28,895 bases of DNA from Russula earlei (GCA_025769875.1 JAGFNK010000631.1:1-28895); one strand, 5' to 3'; positions 8,101 through 19,551 are shown, numbered from the stretch's first letter. The notes: generated from the sequence alone by a model not told the origin. Numbers and translations are program-made.

Positions 8101-9789
8101 CTGTGCAAAGGAGAGCAGAGGGGAGTGAGAAAAAAATGAAAAGCAAAAAAAGGGGGGGAAGGGGAACACACAGAATGCGTGAGACACTCATTGAAGACAC
8201 TGAGCATGGTTGTACTTGCCACTGTGACAGTGAGATTGCACAAGTAAAAGGAAACCCAAAACACACATTGGCAAGACATAGGGAAAGGATCACACATTTG
8301 TTTTCTGTGCTCCACGCATCCTGGTCTCTGGTGGAGCAAAGTCCACCAACATTTGCTTTATCAGTGACTTGATGTGGCGGTTTCAGGCCACCAGGGGTGC
8401 GTGTGGAGAAGCATGAAAGCGCAACATGGCACGTCCCCAGGATCATTTTTGATCCCTTAATTTTTTCCACTCCCCTCAGGGGAAAAATACATTCTGCTGT
8501 GACTTCTCAGGCCTTGTACAACCCACATCAAAACCAAAAATCATGAACATTTCATATTGACTCCATGACTCTGTATCTGAGAAAAACACAAACACATGAC
8601 TCAATTGCACGCTCACACCAAAACTGGAACAAGCGCATCAGCCACATAGAGAGGCAATGCGTTATTTCTGTTGAAGTCCAAAGTCCATCCACTATACATT
8701 TTCATTACTGTTTTACTTCCGTTCCCGACTCCAAAAAACTCCTAAAAAAAAAAAACTCTCCTATTTTATTCCTTAAGTAACATACTTGTAAAACATATAA
8801 AGTAGCCTCTTATTGCCTGCAAATGTATCAATTTGTTGTGTTCCTTGTTCTCAAAAGAAACCCCTCACATGCACTTCAAAACAAAGTCCCCTCCTCATGC
8901 TCTACCACTGCTCCACGTCTTTACATGCATTCCTGACCCCGTGCTGCATCAACGGTCCATCAGCCTGTCTTGCCCACTCACGTGTTCCCACCGCCTGTGT
9001 CATATCTTCACCATGACGTGTGATAATTCCTCCCAAAAGGTTGATTTACCACTGGGTGTGATGGACGTCATCAGGAAAAACCTCCCGTGCTAGCGAAAGT
9101 AATGCAAAGTAAGTCAAAGATAATGCACAATAAGGAGTAATAAGTGCCAAATAAGTGTCAGTAGACAGCCAATCAATTGGGGGATGGGGCAGATAAGTGT
9201 CAATAACATCAATAACTGTCAGAAGCCTGGCAAGTAATGCCCGATCAATCTGGGGTGTCAGGCGGATGTACTTCTTTGGTAACAAAATTGAACTATCAGT
9301 AGTGAGTAACCAACGCTAAGTGCAATAGTGCACACTAATGTGCAATAATACTGTGTTGGAACTAGCAATACATAAATAACTTTCAATAGTCTCACAATAA
9401 CTGTCATTACTATGCAAATTGCAGGTAGCTAAGCCTATTTGCAAAAGGATTGATATAGAATGTGTGGCAATGCTCCAGAATGGTAAAGGGAGACACTGAT
9501 CACCCCAGCTCTGCCAATTTGGCTGTGCAGCCAACCTATACCCCACTTGCAAAGAAGGCACAAAAGTCCAGTGTGCCGCAGAAGTCCAGTGTGTCACATG
9601 GTATCATAGATGTTGCATGTGTTGACTTGGACACAAAGGTCTTGGATATCAAGGAGGGAATGATGATTGCGGGGGCATTGCCATGCCCATGCCAAAGAGG
9701 TTGGAGTGAAGTGTGTGCATATTCTGACAAATAAGGTTTGTCACCAAACAAACAAAACCACTGATGGTTTGTTTTTTTTTTCTCCCCAG
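8101..9789. other. Repeat-like spacer without a recognised gene
   Basis: The stretch includes the pyrimidine-rich intron-like tract at 8101-8165 (minus sense), an AT-rich middle, and at 9100-9420 a degenerate family of short motifs related to AATAAGTGTCA/AATAACTGTCA. From 9771 to 9789 a run of T followed by CTCCCCAG looks like the 3' end of a plus-strand intron leading into the DUF6532-like gene. Open frames in between (for example 9462-9734) could contain an upstream exon of that gene but no clean donor joins them. Confidence 0.3.
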
Positions 9790-10185
9790 TGTCCACTTTC
9801 TATGGTGATAGTGGTGGTGCACATGCCTGTCGTCTTGTAACCAAACCTGTTGAAACTGAAACCACTGGTGACAATAGCAACTCAGAGTCAGAGACTGACT
9901 GGCTTGAGGACCTGGAGTCCACCCAGCAACCATCCACGAAGTGTTCTGAGGCGATGGTAATTGAGGTACGTCTGCGACATCATTTTATCTCTTCTAAAAC
10001 TCAAAGCTGTTCATGTAGAGACCATCATGGTCAGCTTCAGTTGCCCCTCCCAGGCCTTCTGCCTCAGATGGTGCACCGCCCAGCAGCCAAACTTGGACAA
10101 CTGACAACATTCCATCTTCTCGAGATTGTCAAAGCAGTGCTACTGCTTTGGCTTCTGAATTTCACTGGCCCACTGACACCGATCT

Positions 10186-11145
10186 TGTCAAGACTCACTG
10201 TTGAACTATCCAGTTCAAGAGCGAGGGAGAAGCTCGAAGACGAGTCGATAGACGTCCAAGACTGCATGGGCAAGAAGTAGAGTCCAGAGTAGTAACAGAT
10301 ACCAGAGAGGTATTGTTACTGTGAGAGTCGGGCAATCACGCAGGGAAGAGGCCAGGGTAGTCACAAGGGGATGGTCCTTAAAGGAGTATCCCAGGGTTGG
10401 AGAGTGCCATAAACAAATGGACAGTCTGAGGACTGTCCACTACTTTATTGAGCGCTTATATACTACAAGAGAACTGCTAAATAGGGAACAAGTCATAACC
10501 TTGTTATCAAGCACCATAGAGTGATGAGTAAGAAGTCGGAGGACGCTTACTGAGCATGCTTGGTCATGCTCAGTAAGCTGCTGAGTAAGAAGCTTCTCTT
10601 GATGAGTAAGAGCTTCCATTGTCCACGTGTTCACTGCTTTAGTGCACGTGCAAGCACCTGATTCATTTCCTGTTAGTTAGTTTAGGGCCGGTCATTTGAG
10701 GACTTGTAGTTTGGCTAGGAATAGTGTTATCTTATAAGGCCCATATATAGTTCTATTAGGGTCCTTAGAGTCGACCCTAATACTTCTATTAGGGTCCTTA
10801 GTGTTGCCTTATAGTTTGTTCTATAGTTATTAGAGTTGGTCTAATAACACGTTGTAGGGTCTTTGATACCAGGTTAGTACCTATTGTAGAGTTCCTAGGG
10901 TCGTTCCAAAGGGTCCTTAGGAAGGCCCTAATGCTGTCTTTTGTTGCTAGAAGGGTTGCCTTTAAGTGGGGCTTGCTGTATGTCGATTGTGCCGAGAATC
11001 GCTCGCGCAACAATGCGCACGCGATATTGTGGACACCTCTACTCACCCCTTTTGCTCGTGTGAACAGGGTGACACCATAGAGGCTGGGTTTCTTCCTATA
11101 AGGGAGGGTCCTTCAAGGGCCCTCTCCAGAGAATGGTTCATGACA
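10186..11145 (-). mobile_element. Solo LTR, family A, copy 2 (inside the DUF6532-like gene)
   Basis: This 960-bp unit has TGTCA/TGACA ends and is flanked by GATCT at 10181-10185 and 11146-11150. It is closely similar over its whole length to the reverse complement of 776-1740. Orientation is minus by the TATATAAG box (10455-10462 complement) followed by AATAAA, and the leader hairpin is preserved at 10419-10438. No internal genes adjoin it. Its different target duplication shows that it integrated independently of copy 1. The two copies differ at scattered positions and by small indels. Confidence 0.92.
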
Positions 11146-11150
11146 GATCT
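11146..11150. repeat. Target-site duplication GATCT, right copy
   Basis: Exact repeat of 10181-10185 on the other side of the solo LTR. Confidence 0.9.
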
Positions 11151-12194
11151 CATACTTACTCCAGATTCAAACAAGGTAACACTGTCTAAGCAACGCCCAC
11201 TAATTTGCCTTGTCCTTCAAGATGCAGTGGATAGTGTTCAAGCCAGTTTGCTCATTGATCATGCATTCTCTGATGCCCCTACTGTTCTCACAGTGATAAA
11301 GGCTGCTCTTTTATCAGCTGCTTCTTCCCATCCCGATTCCTCATTCATCCATCGGCGCCTCCAGTCCAATCACAAATACGTGACTAAAATTATCCCTGTG
11401 GTAAGTTCCTCAACCAGAGAGATGGCATTACTGATGGAATCAACAGCCGCGTGGTCACGTCCCCCTTTTCTGACGTGAAGCCAAAGAACGCTACACTACC
11501 ATCATCTCGGCTGAGTTGTCAGCCATCCCATCAAAGGCATCAATCATTGCCATTGTTGAGAAGCAGTTAACAGATTACAACTATATGTTTCCAACCAGCA
11601 AAAGTGTAAGTGGACTTATTCTTATTTGATACCATCTAATGTATGGTTAGGTTTCATTGAACTTTGGTCTCATAATGTGCTCACGTCCCTATCGGAATAC
11701 GCGGATCATCAATGTGATTCACAATTTGTATTTTGCCAGAGGTGTTAACTCATTTGTGAGTAAATTTGGACACTGCTTTCCAACACATCAAGACACCCTT
11801 GGGGTGATGAAGCATGAAGTGCCAATACCAATGGTCACATTGGTAGCAATGGCGGTAAGTCTAGTTTAGTCTTGTCTTCGAAATTTGTTCTAACTATATA
11901 TGTAGCTCTATGCTGCCCTGCATGAGTGGCATACCGGTGTCCACCAGGCCATGGACTTTTCAGCCAATGCATACCTTGATGTCTATCGTGGCCATATTGG
12001 CACATTCAACCATATCCAGGAGCATTGTGGCAATGCAGTTCCACACTGATGATGGCAGATATTTTTACAAAAGCCCAGTGAGCAATCAAATCATGCTATA
12101 CTTTGTTTAACTAATCTACCTTTGCGGCAGCACTTCAGCGTTGAGAACCTCGGTCCCAATTGCTGGACTCAACCTTGAAGAACTCAACAATTGA

Positions 12195-12994
12195 GCAAGC
12201 TCACACCATCCTTGGTCCCTCAAACCAATGGTGACATTATACCTGCTCATATTGTTCTCTTGGACAAATTATCATTCTCGTACATCTACACTTGATTTTA
12301 GTTTGGCATTGTAAAATGCCTACATTAGTATTCCTGTCATAGCGTAGCTGAATGGACTGCGAAGTTATTGCGCTATTATCAGCGCTTATTATCAATCATG
12401 TCGTGAACTATCCAATCCAAAATTATAGAACAAGAACCATGAATTATCATAATAGCAAAATTATTATCCATAATGATGATAATGGTCGATAAAATTATTG
12501 GGGGTAAACTGGCGACGATAATTTCAGTTTTTGATAAATGACGCTAGCGAGGGATAATAAGTGCTAATTATCTCTCGCCAGCGCGCGATGGTAGACGGTT
12601 GGACCGTACCCGTCACCTGACCGTACTGTACGGCCGTACTATTCACTTACCTACGCAGTGGTGCAACACTTTGTAAAAAGCTAACTCAAAGCTGCGTGGA
12701 TGACACGTGCATCTCCGAGGCGCTCAAGGGTCAGGGTTGCATCTCCTTGCGTCTCATCCCCGCCCCTGACTTTGTCCCTCGTAACTTACGGCCAGTGCAG
12801 CGGGATCCAGTCACGTCCGCTATTGACTTTCAGCCCTGTCGGCGATATCCAGCCCTCGGCTTTGCGTAGCTTCCTCAGTCACGGTTGCCCTAGGCGTTCG
12901 TTAACCTTCACTCTCCTCTTGTCAACTTGCACGAGGTGGCCAAATAGTCGCTCGCCTCACGCACACCCCCATAGTACGCACCGCCCATCGCACG
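12195..12994. other. Boundary region between repeat block and genes
   Basis: The first part (to about 12,600) is AT-rich and holds a small inverted-repeat structure (12381-12583). From about 12,600 CpG dinucleotides become frequent, marking the end of the CpG-poor block. The last 300 bp are C/T-rich and probably include the promoter and 5' leader of the gene starting at 12995. Confidence 0.5.
12381..12583. repeat. Small inverted-repeat structure, MITE-like
   Basis: AGCGCTTATTATC at 12381-12393 is matched in inverted orientation by GATAATAAGTGCT at 12553-12565 (12 of 13). The right end also folds on itself: a 17-base arm at 12542-12558 pairs with 12567-12583 with two mismatches. The interior is AT-rich and non-coding. 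No target duplication was confirmed. Confidence 0.4.
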
Positions 12995-13526
12995 ATGTCT
13001 CATGTCTCCGAATTTTTCTCGTCGTACCCGAACTTCACGCTCAACCCGGATGCCCCCCCGACGAGGGAATTCGCGAGATTGAGAAGGCTGAATCACTGGG
13101 AAGACGGCGATGAGGAATACGTCGAGGCTCGTGAGCGGTTTGCCGACGCTGTAGCGGAGGACTTCAATGTCGCGTACGGTACGGACATCAACAATATCGA
13201 CCATTGGCACGCCTTATGCCATATCCTTGGGGTCGAGCCTGTCCCTGAGAGTATCTCAGCATGTCGAAAGGTATGAACATGGGCAAAGCGAGTTGGATCG
13301 ATCCCTCACGCTTGTTTCTACATAGGCCGTCAAGTCGAAGCACGTCAATTTAGTCGATTTGGTCTATCACCAGGACAAAGTCCAGGTGTTTCCTTCAATC
13401 AAGGCGCTTGCCAAGTACTCCAAAAAACAGGGGAAAATATTCCCGAAGGACTCGGCCAAAGCTGGCGGAATTCTGCGCTACCTTCTACGTCCCATTCTTT
13501 ATGGTGGTTCACATTCCAATACATAA
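12995..13526 (+). CDS. Conserved basidiomycete protein of unknown function
   Basis: Two exons, 12995-13270 and 13326-13526, joined by a 55-nt GT-AG intron (AAG|GTATGA to CATAG, phase 0), encode 158 residues. The protein starts MSHVSEFFSSYPNF and continues with an acidic helical stretch, FNVAYGTDINNIDHWHALCH, a VNLVDLVYHQDKVQVFPS segment and a basic C-terminal motif KQGKIFPKDSAKAGGILRYL ending RPILYGG. I recall this layout (YPNF start, YGTD-W-LC centre, GKxFPKxxAKAGGxLxxLL end) from many small hypothetical proteins in agaricomycetes, often in multigene families. No enzyme motif, signal peptide or membrane segment is visible. Function is unknown. It is the first intact gene to the right of the transposon block. 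Confidence 0.75.
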
Positions 13527-16049
13527 CGACGTCTCGTCGTCTGGTATTTCGAAGTGCCGTTGCTTTCATGCCGAATCGTATTTAGTGAGCCCCTCCAAAA
13601 CATGCAGATCTCTGTGACCTCAACAGTTGTTTGTATAGTTTAGGGATGTCAATCTCCGTGTCGTGGAGTCTCGTCCAGCAGATTTGGTCGTTCATGAGAA
13701 TCGATCGTCATGGGTGACGATTCGCGAACGGGACACGTCTGTCACGGTCGGTACAACTGTGGGATCATAAATCGGCCGATGAGAGCGCTGCTTCGCCGTA
13801 GGCTATTCCCCGAGACTCAGATAGACTCCACCGTGCATTTACCTTTGGATCGGAGGTCCGTATGACTTGAACCGTTACTGTAACTCAACGGCACGCGGTT
13901 ATGATTATTTCTAATCAGCGGATGCCTGGCCCCAGGTATGCTCTCCACTACACTGAGGGTGGTATATGTAACCGGTGCGTGTCAATGACACAGCCTGTGC
14001 AATATGTGTCAGCCGGTGGGGCGTTAAGTTGTTGGTCGGTGGTCACCAAGCGGAACCGTCGTCTCTCATCACGACTTCATCAACAAATGCCTGTCAAGAG
14101 GAATACTTAAAGGCCTGCGGTTTGCATCCCGTCTGGAGGGCGTGTGCTTTGACGCATTCCGTGAGCCGGGCTTGGTGCTAGTAGGCACATCGCACTTGCG
14201 TGTTTCGCCTTGTGAATGACTATATCCACTGCCTAACTTGAAGAAGAGTAAGAATATCGTTGCCCGACTATTTTAGGTTGAAATATTCAGCGAGGGATAC
14301 AAATGATACAAACACTCAGCGTCACCAAGGACTCAACGAGAGCGACATTGACAACTTGCACAAGCTCTTTCATGTCGCTTCCTTGGGGCGTTTGTCGACT
14401 CTCACTGGCAGTTCATCCTGAAATGTGTCGATCCCATGGTCCTTATCGAAAGGTGAATCGAATGAGAAATAGCTTGGAGACTATACCAGAGGGACTGTTT
14501 AAAGGAGAAAGGAGGCAGTTGTGCGCGGCTCTCCGCTATAGTCTCTTTTGTGACACGTATTATTGACTCCTCCGCAAGTAATGGCGAGCTGCATCCCCCG
14601 AGTTCCTAGATTATCCATCGATGGGCTTTTGTTTCTTTTTGGAAAACCCTGTCTTTCGACATGGCAATGGGCGAGAGCAGAAGGCGCAGTCCCCAATAGC
14701 CTGTAGCCGTTGTGGCCGGTGCGAGGACCAGACGGCAGGAAATGCTTTTACGCACACCCAAAGGTAGATCACCCGGGTAGTGTGGGACTCGGCCCGAAGG
14801 TAAAACCTCCTGGATCGGGTTCGAACCCCGTGTGTGCAGGTGGTTCTGACCAGTTTTTTGGTTTTACCCATATACTAGGGGCAGTGGGACCACTCCACCA
14901 TCTGCCCCCTGCCCCGAAAGCAGGAGTACAACGGACCGGGACGGACCGTGGCAGTTCCGCGAGGACCCCATGACTGATCAGCGCGTGACAAATCACTTCC
15001 CACGCACGCACACTTGACCGCATTTTGAGGAAATGCCTAGATTTTGATTTTGGCCATAGAAACCACCGGGACGGTGATGAAGGTATTTTCACCAGAGATC
15101 CGGTGATGTGTTTTATGGGAATTACTTTGGGGCCTGCGGTGGGATGACGGGATCTGGACCGTATATCAACATTTTTCCCACCCATGTCGTGGGAATATCA
15201 ATTAAGGGTTTTACTGTAACCCGGAATGAGACCTTTTTTTAGAATTTACCCCCCCTTGCTCCCTCTCCTGTTTCTGTACCTTGTGAACCTTCTTCATGAC
15301 CAGGTGGGCACGGTTGTCTGTAAAGGGGGAAAATCACTTTGATTGTCAGGCCCACCACGCGAGGACCGTAGCTAAAATCACATGTACGCTACGGGCTTGG
15401 TAATCGTACACCGAAGTCATTTATGTATGTGACATCATATATGAGGTCGTAGGGAAATGCGGAAACGTACAAATCTGCAGCGGATACAAAGACACATACC
15501 CGTGATAAGGAAATCAATCACGAAATCAGATTTACATCACTGGCCCCCCCCCACGCCCGTCCTGGCGCGGGTGCTGTTGAAAACCAGCGTCAAGGCGCCA
15601 CAATCATCTTAGCGAAATGATGGGCCGGCCGCAGAGTGAGTCGCAGCACAGATCCAAACCGATTGTACTGTGACCCCTGGTTCGGATCATGATTCGATTT
15701 GTCAGCGTGTGGAGCAATTAAGCGCGCTGGCTTTGCCGACGACGCCCACAAATGCAACGACGCTGACTTCGGTAGCCTCTTCTTCAGGGATCGCATTGTG
15801 GGAGGAGAGTCAAAGGATGGACCACATATGATTCGAACACGAGCGGAACGCCCGGGGTCACATGTCATACTCAAACCACACCTGCAGCTGGCAGAAATGG
15901 ACCAAACGTCGTTTCATTCAGCTATAAACCCGGCTCTGCCCATTCTCTTGTTTAGTTTTGTTGTTTTGTTTTCCGCCGCTGGTACATTTGATTTGATATG
16001 GGTCCATACATCGCGTCTTTCAGAAGAAGACCAATAAACGTGTAGACAG
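13527..16049. other. Spacer with no recognised protein gene
   Basis: Short open frames on both strands show no domain, no consistent splice structure and mostly overlap each other. The only notable patch is a tRNA-like Pol III promoter region at about 14,752-14,838. A run of nine C lies near 15,545. Confidence 0.35.
14752..14838 (+). repeat. tRNA-like Pol III promoter patch, possible SINE head
   Basis: A B-box match GGTTCGAACCC lies at 14818-14828, about 40 bp after a weak A-box-like TAGTGTGGG near 14777. CGCACAC at 14752 can pair with GTGTGCA after the B box at six of seven positions. However, a proper D arm and anticodon arm cannot be drawn, so it is not a functional tRNA gene. Around 400 bp downstream a T-run (GACCTTTTTTT, about 15,231-15,240) could end a Pol III transcript. 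A tRNA-derived SINE is the best guess; other copies would be needed to prove it. Confidence 0.35.
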
Positions 16050-16540
16050 CTATAAACGTGACGCTATGCCCATACTTCCGACTTCACATTCCCACCAGTT
16101 CCAGTTGAGCGACGAACCTCCCTGATTTGGAACCCTGCCACTCCGCATTGCGTCGTTGGCCGTCTGGTCCGCCAACTCATGTGCTTCCCTAAGATTTGCG
16201 TAGAGGCATAAATACGCGTGAATCAGCGCCGGCCGAGCTAGGTCACTTACACTGGTGCTGGCAGTGTTATCGCTCTCGCCCACCGTGTTCCCCTCCTCCG
16301 AGTGCGCACTTTCCGCAGCAGACTGTTTGAAAGGGGGATCCGAGCGTCAGGGCTCCATGGTGCAGAAAGCCTGAGAGGAACGCACGCACCATGACAACCT
16401 CACGCGCGGGGATGCGGGTGCGGGGATATGGATGATATCGACCCAGGTACGAAGCACGGTATGCGGGGAGACGCATGTTGTCGGAAGTCTTTGGAGGGGT
16501 AGGGCCTGATTGGGAGGACATGGAAGCGAAGAAAAGAAAG
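16050..16540 (-). CDS. Candidate spliced gene, unresolved
   Basis: On the minus strand a possible start (MSSQSGPTPPKTSDNMRLP) lies near 16,520. A clean intron follows at 16189-16250 (GTAAGT donor, CTGAT branch, TCTTAG acceptor; 62 nt). The downstream exon would encode EAHELADQTANDAMRSGRVP and a Trp-rich tail to a stop at 16,050. A further intron near 16,370-16,410 is needed to connect the parts and I could not place it with confidence. No family is recognised. The good intron is the only real support. Confidence 0.22.
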
Positions 16541-19500
16541 GGTCGGGTGAGAGCGCGCGATAAGCTGCTAGGCCTTTGGATGTGAGGAAATCCGTGGGCA
16601 AAGGGTGCACTGGCAGGGGGGGGGGGGGGGCGGGGGGCAGAAGGAAAGAAAGGTTCCGACGCTCTGCGCAGGGAGCAAAACACGCATATGCCACCTGCCT
16701 GCGCGGATAACAGGTGGCAACGCAGCACCCGCCCGCACGATTGACGGTCCCAGTTTGGGAGGTCGAGTGGCAGAAGTTTAAGGGTGCAATCCAGTATGCG
16801 CGCTTTCGGCTCATCAGACCCATCAGGTTGATGCCTCTCTCGTGCGCAGGCTCTTCGGCTTTCTTCGCTTCCGGTCAACTCACACCCCGCAAGCTCGAAA
16901 ACTTATCCACGTTTCAAGAACAAAGAGGTCCAAGTGGGTTCGACAGCGTAAAGTGCGCGAGTCCACAGAGGGCGCTTAAGGATGATCTGCCGCGTCACGG
17001 CCGGGCATGGCCCTGGCGAGGCGGCGACCTTACGATCACGACTGCGGCTGCGAGCTGCGACACTTTGATGAACGGACCTGCCACTCTATCAAGACGGGTC
17101 ACGAATGTAACGAGTCTGGAGGACAAGGATGCTGCCTCATTGCCGTTACACCAGAGACGGGCCATTCCCAAGATACGAGGCACTGAACAGGGAGAGATCG
17201 AGAGGCAGGTCCAGCTTCCGAGTGAGTCAATTCACTTGACATACGTCCCCCTTTCTCTCCCTGATTCAGTATCCACGAGGGACTGTCCGAGCTGGTAGGA
17301 AACGAGGCAAGGCCTGGATCATTACTCAAACACCGGTATCGGACTACCACCTGTATTAGGACGGCCGGCGATTCGGTTCACCTTGATTTTCTGGTGGATG
17401 CCAGGCAAGGTCATGGATAACCTCGCGCCCAATCCCTGGACCGCCCGGGAGAACCGTTCTTATCTTGTTATCGCATTTCTGAACACCGTGGCTGAGTGCC
17501 TTCCAAATCAGAACAACGAGGCTACGCACTGCGTGAATAACCGCCCCAGTGCACAAGCCCACGCCATGTGAGACTGCGATCGCAGATCGGAAAGAGGGAT
17601 ACGCGTCGAACCGCTCCGGGTATTGGCACACAGCACCGGGGTATCCAAAAGGAAGAACGACGACCCGACCCGTATCTCCTATCCTCCTGCGATACATCCA
17701 CAAGCTAGAAAACGGTCGCTACCGGTGATTGGCGCCTCGAGGCGTAAACCACGTGCGTCTTGCCGGTGGGGGTGCTGATGAGGATCGACAAGGATAATAA
17801 CAAAGCTATGAAGGACGCCACATTACCGTAGGGATCAGGGCCAAAATCGCATCGCACAACGAACGGGACGAATAGCCAACACGTACGGGATAGCGCTGCC
17901 ATTGGTCACCAGCCAGCGGTTTGTTGGCGACATCCTAGGGCTCGCGCGGTGGATGGTTGACGTATGGACATATGGGTAATGCGTGATGGATGGATGGATG
18001 AACTGGAGGTAAGCCTGACGACAGCCAGCATCGATAGTATGAATCGGTGATGCTCATTCGTGCCGCCGGCGCCATCGTGCTGCGTGCCTGGAGGACCAGC
18101 TCTCTCTCCTGGAACTGTCTTCAACTGTCACCAGTCCTTCTAGTGATCCCGGCAGCGGCTGAGGGCTCCACACGGGCGACCGCGGTAGTACTTGTCTAGC
18201 GACGTGTGTTTGACCAGTGTCCGTCTGTAGCGAGACGGCGTTTAAGTAAACCAGACGACTGACGGGATGATCATGCGAGCTTGTTCTCCTCACCTAGTGG
18301 ATTCGGATTCCTCTGAGGTCACAGGCCAACGGATGAATGGATTTTCTCCACCTCGGCCCCCCTTTTGCTAGGCGGACGGAGAGGGGGAGAAGAGATTAAT
18401 AATTTTTTTTTGCAGTCCTCCGCCGTCTCTGATGAGAGACATCGTAACCCCGACCCCGACTGCTCTATCAAAAACACCGCCACGCCACGGGCCACGGCAT
18501 GCTTTTAGACAACCGACAGACTCCTCACCACCAGTCGGGTCAGGTGTCTATCACTGTTCTCTTCTTCCTCGCGGTCCCTCTCCCAACTCACCCCTTTTCA
18601 TCCCCCCCCCCCTGACCTTCTTTCGTTCTTCCCCACTGTCACGATGCCAAGCTCAGGTTGAAGTTCATACTTGCCTCCGCCGCAACCATCGCTGTGCTGT
18701 ACCAGTGTCCAGGGGGGACAGAACACGCTGACGCGAGGTACGTTGCGCAACGGTCGCGGGCCCGTCATCGAACGTCACCAGAAAAGGCGAGCATGAACGT
18801 AGGTCCGAGGCCGGGTTGAGAGGCCGAGTGATCTTCCCCCGCCCCATCACCCGGAACCGTCGCTGGAGCGATGGACAGACAAAGGCAGGGCAGAGCGAGG
18901 TGAGGCTAATGACATTCTCGGACAAGGTCACCATGTTCCGTGGTAAATGGGAGACACTCCACGTACCGTAAACAGACACCCTCTTGCCTCCTTGACCTGT
19001 TGAGGGCTAATATGGATCCTCATTGACGCTAGGGACCCCAAAAAAATTTTTTTTGTGGATGCTCATCTCTAAATGCATGTCTCTTAATTTATTGCGAACG
19101 GCGATGTTGCTTTGCCGCCGCCGGAACATCCCCAGCACGGTAGCTGTGCTATGATTGAGTGCTCGATGATCCTGCCCCTGCCCTCTTCTCTTCTCCCGCT
19201 TCCTGTCTCCCATCTCCGACTCCAACTTTCAAGTCCCGTCTTTCGGCTTTTCACCAGTCGTAGGTTTGCACAACAGCTGTCCGTGCAATATCTTCGCGGC
19301 AAAAGCGGGGCGGGTATTCCCAGACCCATCTTGGACGTAGTTAATCAAGTAGCTCACACAACCAAACACGATCCCCCATCTCGAAAGAGCATGTTCACAT
19401 CTGGAGATGAGGGGGGTATTCCGTCCAGTTCTGCTCACAGATACTACGTTGAGCAGTCAAGAACGAAGTTGCAACCATCGGCCAACCGGGAACTGACACG

Positions 19501-19551
19501 CGACACGCGGGACGTTGATATGGAGAAAGAATCGTATACTGTGCAGACATG
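16251..19551. other. Spacer with only unsupported open frames
   Basis: Several open frames of 60-200 codons occur on both strands (for example plus 16714-17298, minus 17356-17703, minus 17705-17902 with one hydrophobic segment, plus 19112-19642) but none shows a recognisable domain or coherent exon structure. A C/T-rich stretch at 18,540-18,640 resembles a fungal core promoter or leader without a convincing gene after it. Homopolymer runs occur at 16,616 and 18,602. Confidence 0.3.
16616..16637 (+). repeat. G-run (15 G, C, 6 G)
   Basis: Fifteen consecutive G at 16616-16630, one C, then six G. It could fold into a G-quadruplex on the plus strand and is prone to length errors in sequencing. 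Confidence 0.9.

Larger units (their letters stand above)
9790..12194 (+). pseudogene. DUF6532-like gene, multi-exon, split by a solo LTR
   Basis: Plus-strand exons read: 9790-9965 (acidic Ser/Thr-rich); 10019-10185 joined across the LTR to 11151-11400 (TPDSNKVTLSKQRPLICLVL and FIHRRLQSNHKYVTKIIPV); a part ending at 11605 (SIIAIVEKQLTDYNYMFPTSK); 11651-11854 (TRIINVIHNLYFARG and KHEVPIPMVTLVAMA); 11906-12077 (LYAALHEWHTGVHQAMDFSA); and 12131-12194. Introns 9966-10018, 11606-11650, 11855-11905 and 12078-12130 are 45-53 nt GT-AG. The conserved block order matches the agaricomycete DUF6532 family as I recall it; its function is unknown. Removing the LTR and one GATCT keeps the frame open. Frame changes around 11401-11480 and 12045 suggest further decay. 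The true start is not located. Confidence 0.65.

Noticed and set aside
14752..14838. Functional tRNA gene
   Set aside because: The B box is good, but the D arm and anticodon arm cannot be drawn and the spacing is wrong for a standard tRNA.
16714..17298. 194-codon plus-strand frame
   Set aside because: No domain, no splice context, and overlaps other equally open frames; GC-rich DNA gives such frames by chance.
18640..18740. Signal-peptide-like stretch KFILASAATIAVLYQ
   Set aside because: The nearest upstream ATG is out of frame and no convincing downstream exon follows.
19040..19054. A7T8 run as a terminator
   Set aside because: No adjoining gene or hairpin stem supports a terminator; it is simple low-complexity sequence.
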